Below, one piece after another: positions 37,741-47,916 of a stretch of DNA of 64,000 nucleotides. How positions within the stretch are numbered: position 1 is the stretch's first letter; the number at the start of each line of letters is the position of its first letter. A model generated the notes under the pieces. It did no database searches. It was not told where the DNA came from and saw nothing but the letters and a program-made list of their open reading frames with translations. A program made the position numbers and the translations under genes. Source of the DNA: Daucus carota subsp. sativus (taxonomy: Eukaryota > Streptophyta > Magnoliopsida > Apiales > Apiaceae); assembly GCF_001625215.2 (NCBI RefSeq), contig NC_030385.2, positions 38,899,598 through 38,963,597 of the forward strand. Reading direction: 5' to 3'.

Positions 37741-39522
37741 GTTAGTATTTTAATTTCGTGTTGCACATCACGATAAACCCTCGATAGTTAGGCCAAACAA
37801 GTTGAGTTACAATAATATAAGACCAGAATAATAACAAAGGAGACTAACAATTATACAGGTATAACTAAATCAAGGCCTGCTAACAAACTTCTCAAACAAA
37901 TTGCCACATGTCAAAATATTTTAAATATTTTCGTTGCCACATCTCTCCTCAATTATACTATAAGCATTTCACTAATTCTCTTTCGCTGCTTTTCTCATCA
38001 TCTTTTTTATTCCAATTCTTAAATTTTTTCAGCATATTATTTGCACATCTTAACTCATAGTATGTTCATTAAATTTAAACATTAATACTAAATATTTTTA
38101 GATTAACTATTTTATGGAAAAAAACAAGATAATAAGTTGATAACAATTATAGCTGTAAGAATTTAAACTATAACTAAAAGTAAAGAGCTACTACTTTAAA
38201 AACTATAACGTCAAGTACATTTTAAATAAACTATACTTGTTCAACTAAAATAAGATTTTACAAGTTATAACTCATAAAATGGCAACAAGACTTCTCATAT
38301 AACTCAGAGTGACTTCTTATATAATGCATCACACAACTGATTTAAGAGAATGACTTACCTTGTTCGTCGGAGATAGTTGTCAATATCCTGTCAAGTAGGT
38401 CCTACAATATAAGCATGCAACAAATCAGAAGAATGATTTACCTTGACAATCCAAACACAATACATTACATGGACTAGAAATTTGTAAAAAATAAATTAAT
38501 TAATTCCATGAATTTAATAAGCTAAGGATGGAACTAAAATAAGAAATAAGAAAGTACTCTACAATCTTCAATAGTTACTGAACAGATATCATTAAAATAG
38601 GACAAGTTTGACCCTGACCATGTAGCCCTTGGCACCCTTACACAGTTAAACTTCATAAGGACAAATATAGAAACTTCAAAGCCTTAATGAGCAATTGCGA
38701 ATGTGAGCCTAATATTACACAGTTGAAGACCAAGCACTGGCATCTATCTAAAACTAACAAGTACAACTGATTATTTTATAAAAATTTTGAAACAGGTATC
38801 AGAGGCCAAACTGTGTGACTGGATACCATTTTATAGCAAACATAGCAATTTTGAGAATCTGTAAGTGTAAAAAAGAAAGAAACATGGAAGTCTCCTGAAG
38901 TTAACGATTCCAACTATTGCTGCTTACTATCACAATCAACCAGGTTCGTGTGGAGTCAACAAGGAGGTTTAAGTTGTGTTTACCTACTACCGATTCAGCT
39001 AGTATTATATTCAACCCCGAAAGTCCAGAACTACAAAGAGAGAGTTTATTTCCAAACCATGTTTATCTATCATTGTTGACAAGTACAAACAACAACAATG
39101 AGCTAGGGAGATAAATCAGTTAAAGCACAGAATGGTTAATATCACACAACCATTCAACAGAACCGTATGGTCCCATCAACTATATCAGCGAGAAATTTTC
39201 CTTAATCAACTTGTTGAGGAAAATGAAGGCAATATGAACAAAAATTTCAAACACCTAACCTGCTTCCTTCCTTGCTTGGATAAACCGAGATGCGTCAAAA
39301 CATCCTTGAGCTCTTTTACCCGAAAATATGCTAATTTATCCTGCAGCAGAGAAAACTAATCAAAATAGCTTAAAAGAAATGTGCAAACAAGCAATTACAA
39401 TTAATAATCATAACTATAACGAATAAAATGAGCACAGGCTCGAGCATTTCACTTCCATGCAATAAAACATAAAAATGACCAAAACGAGGGAACAATACCT
39501 TGGAACTTAACTCGAAATCCAT
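23154..39522 (-). CDS. SIZ1: SIZ1 SUMO E3 ligase (PIAS type)
   Basis: Nuclear ligase transferring SUMO from the E2 to targets; in Arabidopsis it acts in phosphate, cold, ABA, salicylate and flowering responses. Exons in gene order: 39522-39499, 39340-39260, 38401-38359, 34807-34750, 32921-32765, 31615-31482, 30494-30426, 29538-29451, 29368-29293, 29133-29060, 28854-28747, 27008-26847, 25720-25616, 25522-25442, 25362-24213, 23323-23154; 859 residues against about 880 in Arabidopsis. Domains: SAP (about 11-45, [11 protein letters not shown]), PHD finger (about 107-163, CPCG to FYCELC), PINIT region (about 165-305), SP-RING (about 355-410, CLHMGC and CPIC), and a SUMO-interacting motif [10 protein letters not shown] near 586. 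Intron 13 needs a GC donor (AAG|GCAAGC). Intron 3 is 3.55 kb and transposon-filled. The first exon codes only MDFELSSK. Confidence 0.93.
23771..24049. repeat. Direct repeats in SIZ1 intron 15
   Basis: A segment of about 90 bases with AAGTGAAGCTCAA, CTCGGCTCGATAAAG and GCTCGAGTTCG occurs at 23771-23857 and again at about 23957-24049. It resembles the GAGCTCGAG-rich dispersed repeats of plant genomes; class unknown. Confidence 0.6.
32149..32312. repeat. 83-bp tandem duplication in SIZ1 intron 4-5 region
   Basis: Two adjacent copies carry GAAAGATCATGAACTTGTT, then GACCATCCAAAA and GATTCCATGG-like ends, offset by 83 bases (TCTCATTGAA at 32161, TCTCACTGAA at 32244). It lies in the intron between exons 5 and 6. 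Confidence 0.75.
33435..34160. mobile_element. TIR transposon remnant in SIZ1 intron 4
   Basis: The left end CCATAGTTGTTAAAAG matches the reverse complement of the right end (CCATAGTTGTGAAAAG) at 15 of 16 positions, followed on both sides by CGCTTAAGCCC-type sequence. Length is 726 bp. No intact transposase is seen. Target duplication is not clear. Confidence 0.7.
35486..35875 (+). mobile_element. TRIM-like mini LTR retrotransposon
   Basis: A direct repeat starts TGTAACATCCCACATCGATT at 35486 and again at 35746. Just after the first copy (about 35640) lies TGGTATCAGAGC, the usual plant primer binding site for initiator tRNA-Met. Just before the second is a purine-rich AAGAGGGGGTG tract. The layout (short LTR, PBS, about 100 bp interior, PPT, LTR) is that of terminal-repeat retrotransposons in miniature. 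The first repeat ends GGGATGTTATA; the second diverges after GTTGTGGGCTT near 35870, so the right LTR is broken or chimeric. Confidence 0.7.
35486..36964. mobile_element. TG...CA-bounded LTR composite with 5-bp TSD
   Basis: CAATA lies at 35481-35485 and 36965-36969. Between them the DNA starts TGTAACATCCC and ends GGGGTGTTGCA, whose reverse complement TGCAACACCCC mirrors the start. This is the anatomy of an LTR element or solo LTR. The segment after 35875 includes GAGTGATGAGTGACACCC, a gypsy-LTR-like stretch by my reading. The TRIM-like repeats occupy its left end. Confidence 0.5.
37679..37740. repeat. (AT)n microsatellite
   Basis: About 31 AT units with a single C interruption at 37724. It sits in the 3.55-kb SIZ1 intron 3 and is likely polymorphic in length. 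Confidence 0.97.
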
Positions 39523-41115
39523 ATCCGTTTCGAAAATGCGAAAAAAAAAAGCCCCTTGCCTCCGCCCAACCGGATTACAATCGGCAACCAATCCAATCAA
39601 AACAGGCAATCACCGCTCCGAAACATAATCAATCTAATCAACAAACAATCAAACCGCAAAACAAACGCTGATCAAAACCAACATTCACACCAATGCAAAC
39701 AAAAACACACACAAACACACACCACTTCCCTTGGAACATAATCATTACATTACATACATATATGTGTAACAGCAATTAATGAATTACAGCGAGAGTGTGC
39801 TTATATGTATATAAATATATGAATGTAGAGTCGGTTAAGGTGGGAGCTTACTGATGAGTGCGTGGCGTGTCGCTTGGAGGGTTTTACAAGTGAAATAAGA
39901 ATATATATGTTGGCGAGGTTTTGCTGCTGCGAAACGGACGTGCGGGCGATTATAAAATAGGGTTTAATGTAGGCAACCACATCCGGGTTCTGATTGTCTG
40001 TTTGCTATGCTGTGTGTATCTTTAGCGTAGATTAAAATTTTGGAATTTGTTCAAAATTCTCCTAAGATAGAAAGACAATTTAAATTTATTACTATCAAAA
40101 AAACAAAACGGCCCCGAGTGCTGGTTTGTCCGGTTTAAATCTTCGTGCCACCGGTCTTATGATATTTTTTTGGATTTATATTATATTTTATTTTGTAGTG
40201 CAATCTTAAATATTTTTTGTCATTTTAGTAACCATATTAACTGATTATTAGTAAAAGAATAATAATATTTTAATAAGTAGCCGATATTTTCTCATGAATC
40301 ACTGATTTAACGTTGGACGTAAAATAAAACATAAGATGCACAAAATGTCTGCATTCGAGAATTTATCTCCATCGGGCTTGGAAAAATTCGGAGAAGTTCG
40401 GTCCAGTCTAGGTCTGTCAGGGCACACTGCTGGTCTAGAGTCTTTCAGGAACACATATTTTTGTATAAAATTGGGTTTGATATGATAAAAAGCGGCTAGA
40501 ACTTCATGAAAATTTTTATTGTTCGATTTATTTTACGGGTCTAAAGAGTTTAACTATTTTGCATTTTACGAAATCCCAGATCAGGCAGAGTCAACACTGA
40601 TTTTCAACTATAAAAACTCGATTTTTAAAGCCCGCTTAAAAAGCGTCTTGATGACAATTTTATGCATATGTAATGTAATTTAAGTGGTTTTCTGATCCCC
40701 TAGTGGATGGTATCACGTGAGATTTTTCCTTTCCTTTATATTTGAAAAAATTTCTCTGGACATATAATTTTAAATAATATGATGTTTGTTTTTGTTAAAT
40801 TCTCACCAACATTTTCTGAATTTGACCCTTAAAAATTTGAAGCCATCTACCCGGCAAAGGAAGATGGGCCCTGATACAAAACGTGAAATATATATTTAGG
40901 TCCAGCAACGCTCCTGCCCAACTATACGGCTTACGCGGCCCATACAAAAAATGAAAACAATCACAAACCAAACACAGAGTCTGAATAATCAAACCAAACA
41001 GGGTCTTAGTTTTAGCTGGCTTTCTCACCCCCTCATCACCATTTCCCAAAGGTTCGTTCTTTTGCATCCTATTTTAATCGCTATTTTCAATCCCTTGTTC
41101 TAATTACACATCAAA
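39523..41115. other. Divergent promoter region, SIZ1 and PPR gene
   Basis: SIZ1 (-) and the PPR gene (+) start on either side. The first 350-400 bases are the likely SIZ1 5' UTR and promoter. The rest is AT-rich, with no feature I can name. Confidence 0.45.
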
Positions 41116-42381
41116 ATGATATTAAATCGTAGATATCTACTGCAACAACTAAAAAAAATCTCACCTTTTCAACTCCATTGTTTAGTACCAGTTCTTGATT
41201 ACTCTACTAGTACTTGTTATCTTGATTTTGTATGCAATCCAATGAGTTGTACACACAATTTTACTCTGACCCAGATGGCTAGAAATGCTAAAAAACCTGT
41301 TAGTGTTTGTGGGTACTCGTTTTATTCATCATACAGTAGACCCCCTACGAGGGCCTTAAGGAAAAGAATCAGTAAGAGGAACAGAGCTGCTTCGAAACCG
41401 GTTCTTGATGAATCCCGGTTTCAGAATGCGGTTTCACAGCTGCTACCAAGATTTAGCCCTGAAGAACTTTGCAATGTCATTACTATGCAGGATGATCCTT
41501 TAGTGTGCTTAGAGCTTTTTAATTATGCGGCGCAGCAGCCTAGGTTTAGGCATAATGTGTCGTCGTTTCATATTACGATAAAGAAACTTGGTGCTGCGAG
41601 AATGTATGAAGAAATGGATGTTATTGTTAATCAAGTGCTTGCTATTCGGTCAATTGGTTCAGAGGCGCTTTATAATACAATGATATATTATTTTACGGAA
41701 GCGAGGAAGTTGAATAGAGCTGTTAATATATTTATGCATATGAGAAGTAATATGAAGTTGAGCTGTAGGCCATCGATAAGAACTTACAATCTTCTCTTTG
41801 CGGCACTTGTTGGTAGGGAAGGGAATTCTTATGTGAACCATTTGTATATGCAGTCTATTAGAGGTCTTTTTAAGCTCATGGTAAATGACGGGGTTGAACC
41901 AGATATTTTCTCATTAAACACTATGATAAAGGGGTACGCGCTGTCGCTTCACCTTAACGAAGCCCTGAGGATATTTCATCAGATGGAAGTGGTTTATAAC
42001 TGTCCACCTAATTCGTTTTCCTATGATTATTTAATTCATGGATTGTGTGCTCAAGGCCGGACAAACAATGCTAGGGAGCTGTGTGACCAAATGAAAGAGA
42101 AAGGCTTTGTGCCTAGTAATAAATCATACAACTCTCTTGTAAATGCCCTGGCCCTTGGTGGAGAAATTGATGAAGCTGTAAAATATCTGTGGGAGATGAT
42201 TGCAGAAAGAAGGTTGGCTGATTTTATAACCTATAGGACACTCCTTGGTGAGATCCGCAGGCACCAAAGATCAGAAGACGGTATGAATTTGCTTAAAGAT
42301 TTGCAAGCGAAGGGCATAGTGGATGGGCACACTTACATAAAGCTTCAGAATGAACTGAAAGACAACTTTAGGAGATTATAG
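41116..42381 (+). CDS. P-class pentatricopeptide repeat protein, mitochondrial type
   Basis: Single-exon gene of 421 residues. PPR proteins bind organelle RNA in sequence-specific fashion and act in processing, stability or translation. The N-terminal 90 residues are rich in Ser, Arg and hydroxylated residues with few acids, as in a mitochondrial targeting peptide. Helical repeats run from about residue 184 to 405; the clearest are at 259-293 (EPDIFSLNTMIKGYALS), 299-333 (NSFSYDYLIHGLCAQGR) and 334-368 (SNKSYNSLVNALALGGEIDEA). No PLS pattern, E or DYW domain, so an editing role is unlikely. It resembles the At2g27800/At3g25210 group by memory; the exact orthologue and RNA target are unknown. 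An in-frame ATG at 41275 could give a shorter form. Confidence 0.85.
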   Translation: MILNRRYLLQQLKKISPFQLHCLVPVLDYSTSTCYLDFVCNPMSCTHNFTLTQMARNAKKPVSVCGYSFYSSYSRPPTRALRKRISKRNRAASKPVLDESRFQNAVSQLLPRFSPEELCNVITMQDDPLVCLELFNYAAQQPRFRHNVSSFHITIKKLGAARMYEEMDVIVNQVLAIRSIGSEALYNTMIYYFTEARKLNRAVNIFMHMRSNMKLSCRPSIRTYNLLFAALVGREGNSYVNHLYMQSIRGLFKLMVNDGVEPDIFSLNTMIKGYALSLHLNEALRIFHQMEVVYNCPPNSFSYDYLIHGLCAQGRTNNARELCDQMKEKGFVPSNKSYNSLVNALALGGEIDEAVKYLWEMIAERRLADFITYRTLLGEIRRHQRSEDGMNLLKDLQAKGIVDGHTYIKLQNELKDNFRRL

Positions 42382-44781
42382 TGATAGAAACAACTTGAGG
42401 TACTAGTAGCTTCAGATGAATATCACTAGTGATGTTTCCTAGAACTTATACATTGTTTCAGCCTTCAGGAGTCTGTTATTAATACTTGAGAGATAGTTAA
42501 GATTGAATTTTTCTTCCTTCAGTATTCAGATAATAAATGTTTGCACTGAATGTAGCAATGGTTTATTCTGTGTCCAGCTGTTTACAGGCAAACAAAAAAC
42601 CCTGAAATTACATTGGTAATTTCTACAGAGTCAACTTCATATGCATAAATGCTCAGTCAAAGCTCTCCTGATATTTTCCTTTAGCATTTATCCACTTGGG
42701 AGTTATCTGCTTTGTAATACTGTTCTCTACTTGTTAAATATATAAACTTTAGTAAATTGTATGAAATAAAGTCATAGAAAAAATGGTATAATTGCGTTCA
42801 TTGTGTATTGGAGTGATGTTCATCTCTTAGAGCATTCCTTCAAGTTTGAGCAAAAACCTATCTTAAATGCATTATTTTGGCAGAGGATACTAGTCGGGAC
42901 CAATAAAAAGTTTATATATAATATTCAGAATATTCTATATTTTGCATCTTAAAATTCAGAACGATGAATAAAATTGACGAAATCAAGATGTTTTTATGGA
43001 TATTGATCACACATGTGTTTCTGATCACCAAAATCCATCAGCAATCTGTATGTAGTCCTGTTCTGTCTTGTGCAGGTCATGTCAGCAAAATAGGATAGCT
43101 CTTTTGAGTTGGCTAGAAAGCTGCAGGTAGAAGTGCAAATGAAAGGGTGCAAGAGGTAATCTGAACTCATCCTTGGAGATAATTTTTAGTATGTACATGT
43201 AAGGTTGTGACTGAACACTTGATTGCAATATGATGCCAATTTTAAATAACTTTGCTAGCATTTATTCCCTTCTCCAGGGAACAAAGTAATTTTCCTGTCC
43301 TTTTTTCTCTGGGATGCGAGGGGTGTTTGTTTGAGGTTAAATGAAATGTAAAACTAGGGACATGTTTTTTTATGGGAAAGTTTTGGGCATATGGCCACAC
43401 TGAGTATTTCATGTTTTCTAGGCACGTGGAGGTCTTGTACCAATTTTATATCTACTAAGACTTACTATTTTGAGCAGAAGTTCCTTAGGAGATCACTAAC
43501 TTAAGTTACCTTTGGCTCTTCCCAACCTCTTCCTGTTATCGAGGGATGATGTTCCCTTTGCTTAATGAATCTAAATGTGTGATTATATTTTATGTAATAT
43601 AGGAGTGTATTAATGGTTTCTGACTTCTTTCCACAGTGTATATAACTATTGTGTTTGATTCTGTTCTGTCTAGATTTTATCCAGAGCTTCTCAATATGCT
43701 GGACTAGGTGCCTTGTGAACATGTAATTTATGCAGAATTTATGGGTGATATGTGCTTTATCTTTTTCTTACTGAACATTATGTTCATGTGGCCAGCCTTG
43801 TTTACCATAATAATTGCGAGTTTAGGCTTTTGAGCCATTGTGTAACATCCTTGTTTATCCTTATACAGAGACTCGGAATCTTAATCCAGGCTATACAGGG
43901 GTCAGGGAGTGAGAGAATATATATCTATTTGAAGATCAAAAACAGCACCGGAACCATCTCTTTAGTACCATAGAAATCATGTGCACTCTTAAAACTATAA
44001 GAGCAATGCTAGGGACGAGAAATGGTTCCTGAATTTATTCATGAATGTAAATGCAAGTGACCTGATTTCATCATATTATTCATATATGTGGCCAATTTTA
44101 GTTTATTTTATTTTAGTTGAGAAATGTAATTAATCAACTTGGGACACATATTTAGGGCCTTTTTGAACAACTTCTGGGCTTGCGGCAGTGAAATGTATAT
44201 ATTTTTAGAAGCGATACACAAATTACACGGCACATCCTGGAAGATTCATTTATAGTTGAATGCTTCAATACTGGGTTCAATGCAGTACTCAACTGCAATA
44301 CTATATTTGAGAAATGGTTAGCAAATTCAACGTAATCAAGTGGTTTATACAAAGGCTTGACAAAACAGAAGTGGTTTACACAAACACACACCCCAACTAG
44401 TGGTTTACAAATAATAATCCAATATTTATAGCTATATATAAAAATGTATGAGGTATAAAAAAAAATGAAAATTTCATATATTTTTCCGATCTTTTCATTT
44501 TGAATATTTTTTTATATCTGAAAATCCGTGCAACATACGAATTATGAATGCGAAAACACATGACACATATGTACAACACTTGACAGTTGACACTATGTCA
44601 GAGACCACTCATCAGCAGTCCCACTCCCATGCATAAACCTCAGCTATTTATCATTTGTTATTATCCTTCTCTATTATTACCACATATCTGCTCTCTCCTT
44701 GTGTATTTTCCCAGCCCCCTTATTCTTTCTTCTTTATATCTGCATAAATTTCAGTTCTTGCAAGTTCAAGAGGCCCAAAGA
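42382..44781. other. Intergenic between PPR and MRS2 genes
   Basis: The beginning is probably the PPR 3' UTR. The rest shows no coding exon or bounded element. Short open frames at 43501-44391 lack any family resemblance. The last 200 bases, with CT-rich DNA, are the probable MRS2 promoter and leader. Confidence 0.45.
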
Positions 44782-47239
44782 ATGAGCAAAAGACAGGAGG
44801 GGTTTATTGTGGAAGTGGATACTCAAGAATCTCTGAAAAAGAAAACAACAATTTCAAGAAGCTGGATTTTGATAGATACTAATGGAGAAAGCAAGATTTT
44901 GGAGATGGATAAGTATGATATCATGCAAAGAGTCCCCATTTATGCTAGAGATCTTCGAATCCTCGAACCTTTGTTGTCTTATCCTTCTGCCATCTTAGGC
45001 AGAGATAAAGCTATTGTTCTCAATTTGGAGGTCCTCAACATTTTTTCTTCAATACTGTTGCACATAGTGAATCTTACTTTTAATTAATTTAAACTTCTTT
45101 TTTGCAGCATATTAAAGCAATCATCACAACTGAAGAGGTATCCCTCTTTCTCTTATGTTCATCATATGTAATTTCATCTTCTTTTTGTGTCCGTTTAGTC
45201 TGTATTAAGTCCTCGAGAGTTGGTTACTTAAGATGGTAGCAGAGCTCCTTGATGCTATGGTCTCAGCTTCGGAGTCAAGATACATATAATTAAGTTATTA
45301 AGTCTTCAAAAGTTGTTAGCCACTAATTTTGCATAGAGTTTCTGGTACTATTTGGATGATTGGAGTAATGATTACTACATGTGTTGGTTGCACAGTACTG
45401 TTAATTTTATCATGTGTTTCTACTGTTCTTGGTTAGGTAATGCTTCAAGATCCACTTGATGATAATGTTGTTCCCATTGTAGAAGAATTTCAAAGAAGAT
45501 TGCCTTCAGTAAATCTCAATTCTCAAACCCAAGGAGAAGATGAAGAGAATTTGGGGCCTCAAAATGATTTAGAAACTAGTGAAGATAATGGTATAATTTC
45601 AGTTGAATTTTGTTCGAACACTCTTTTTGCAGTTGATGCTAATATGTGACAGGAGATCACTTTTTCCTGAATGTAGAATTTCCATTTGAGTTCCGAGCTC
45701 TAGAAGTCGCCCTTGAAGCTATCTGCAGTTTTCTTGATGCAAGAACAAGAGAATTGGAAGTTACTGCTTATCCGGCATTAGATGAACTGACGGCAAAGGT
45801 AACAACGCTATAATTATACAACTGTCTTGGCTTCTGTAGCTATTTCATGGCTGCAGAAGCTTATATTCCAATAACAATCAAAGTTGTAATTTATTGTTGA
45901 ACCTAACATCTTGAGTTCATTTGTACTATGTGAACTGTACCTGTTTAATCTGTTTCTCCTAGCAGTTACTTTCATTAACTGAATAAATGAGCAATATAAA
46001 TTTTCATCGGTGCTAAGTAGTTTTTTTTAAATCAGTTACTTCCACCTACTTGATGGATTATAAGAAGCATACGTACATAATGTGCAGATTAACAGCCGTA
46101 ATCTGGATCGAGTACGTAAACTGAAAAGTGCAATGACACGGCTGACCAGCAGGGTTCAGAAGGTATATATGATGGTCTCTTCTTTGTTTCCAGAGAAAAA
46201 TTTATTTTTAAAATTTGTCCCTGAAGCATGCTGGTTTCTAGGTAAGGGATGAACTTGAACAACTTTTGGATGATGATGATGACATGTCCGAACTTTACTT
46301 AACAAGGAAACTAGACGGTCTTTCTTCCCCGAGTAGTGACAATGGCGTCCATACTTGGTTGTCTGCCTCTCCAACTTTAGGCTCGAAGAGAAGCAGGGCA
46401 AGTGCAACAACACATGGAGGAAGTGACGTTGAAGAACTCGAAATGTTGCTTGAGGTTGTGGATTTTTCAGTGGTAATTTGTGTTGTGGACTACACGAAGT
46501 ATGCAGAAGTGCTTAATGATAGTTGTTTTGCAGGCTTACTTCACACAAGTGGAAGGCACATTAAACAAACTGACTACGGTAATAAGAACCAACTCAATCC
46601 TAACAAAGCTGTTGTAATAATATACTCCAGTTGTATTATTAGTAATATATATCTGACTAATTGAACTGATAATTTGTCTTTCCAGCTGCGAGAATACATC
46701 GATGACACAGAAGATTACATTAACATTCAGGTAGCCACTCTGCAGACAACACTCACATTCTGATTGTAAATTTGTACTAGTAATGGACACATTCTCTGTG
46801 AAATTGGTTATATGGCATTTGCTTGATGAACTTGATTTCCGCCTTTGTTGCAGCTGGACCATCATCGTAACCAACTGATTCAGGTAGCCTAGCTGCATAC
46901 GACGCAATATGTTGATTCTCCCTATGCTTGTTTGTTTGATCCCTGTATTTCCTCAGTTGGAGCTGTTCCTGAGTTCGGGGACTGTTTGTTTATCTATATA
47001 CTCACTGGTGGCTGCGATGTTTGGCATGAACATTCCGTATCCTTGGAATGAAGGCCACGGATACATATTTAAATGGGTAAGTACAGCATGCATCTCGGAG
47101 ATATTCCAAGTTGTAGTCTGTCTAGTTGATCATCTGTTGGTTTACATTTCAGGTGGTTATATTAACGGGCATGGTGTCAGCCTCCGTGTTCACGTCAATA
47201 ATGATCTATGCTCGGCACAAAGGTCTCATTGGATCTTGA
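44782..47239 (+). CDS. MRS2: MRS2/MGT-type magnesium transporter (CorA family)
   Basis: Homopentameric Mg2+ channel of an inner or plasma membrane. Exons: 44782-45030, 45108-45137, 45437-45590, 45677-45798, 46088-46162, 46242-46454, 46534-46578, 46686-46730, 46854-46883, 46957-47076, 47153-47239; 389 residues. The N-terminal domain includes [19 protein letters not shown] and [20 protein letters not shown]. Two membrane helices follow (about 326-343 and 362-381), with the invariant GMN loop motif at residues 344-346. The [19 protein letters not shown] stretch and 11-exon layout resemble the MRS2-3/MRS2-4 subgroup. The upstream ATG at 44587 gives an unlike extension, so I start at 44782. Exon 4 could begin at 45653 instead; both acceptors keep frame and differ by 8 residues. 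Confidence 0.9.
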
Positions 47240-47916
47240 TTATAATGTAACCGCTGCTCAAGTTAAGAATTTATTGGAAATAATCAATTCATCGTCACCA
47301 GTAGGATCTATGCAATAAACAAATCTCATGCTTCAAATCTTATCTTCAAACTCATCAAAAAGAGTTCAAATTTTGTCTTTACATTTTCTTCAAGGAAAAT
47401 CTTTTATTTTGTTGCATCTCAGAGTAGGATTTGAGTGTTGAGAATTCAAATCCTTCTAAAAATTCGAATGAAAGAGGGTTGTCGGAAGTGGGTATGTCGA
47501 AGATTCGGATTCTGAGGGTTTGTTGAAGTAGGATTCCAATGTTAAAAATTCATTCAATCCGAATCCTTTTAAAATCCTGAATCATGAGTATACTCAAATC
47601 TTTCTAAAAGTTCGAATCAAAGAGAGTTCGAAATCATAATGAAAGGGGTGTGCTGAGAAGAAGAAAATGTGTGTTGTCAATTTTCAAAAGAAAAACAAAT
47701 TGGCTAGCTGATCAAGTAAAGTCTCTCATTTTTATTAGTTCAAATATTCATCCTTCACACAACACCTTGCCAGTTTGTTCTACAGACAACACCTAGGTAA
47801 GTTGCAACTCTGAAGCCAACTTATTTAAGGAAACAAGAAACTAAGTACAAATCACATAAAACATAAGATTAACCACATAAACATGACAGAACGGAATCTG
47901 AAACACTTTTACACCT
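47240..47916. other. Convergent 3' region, MRS2 and vicilin gene
   Basis: 3' flanks of the two converging genes. Between about 47420 and 47640 phrases like GAATTCAAATCCTTCTAAAA-TTCGAAT recur two or three times in degenerate form. No gene is visible. Confidence 0.4.

Noticed and set aside
37530-37766. Tyr/Ile-rich open frame
   Set aside because: Produced by the (AT)n microsatellite.
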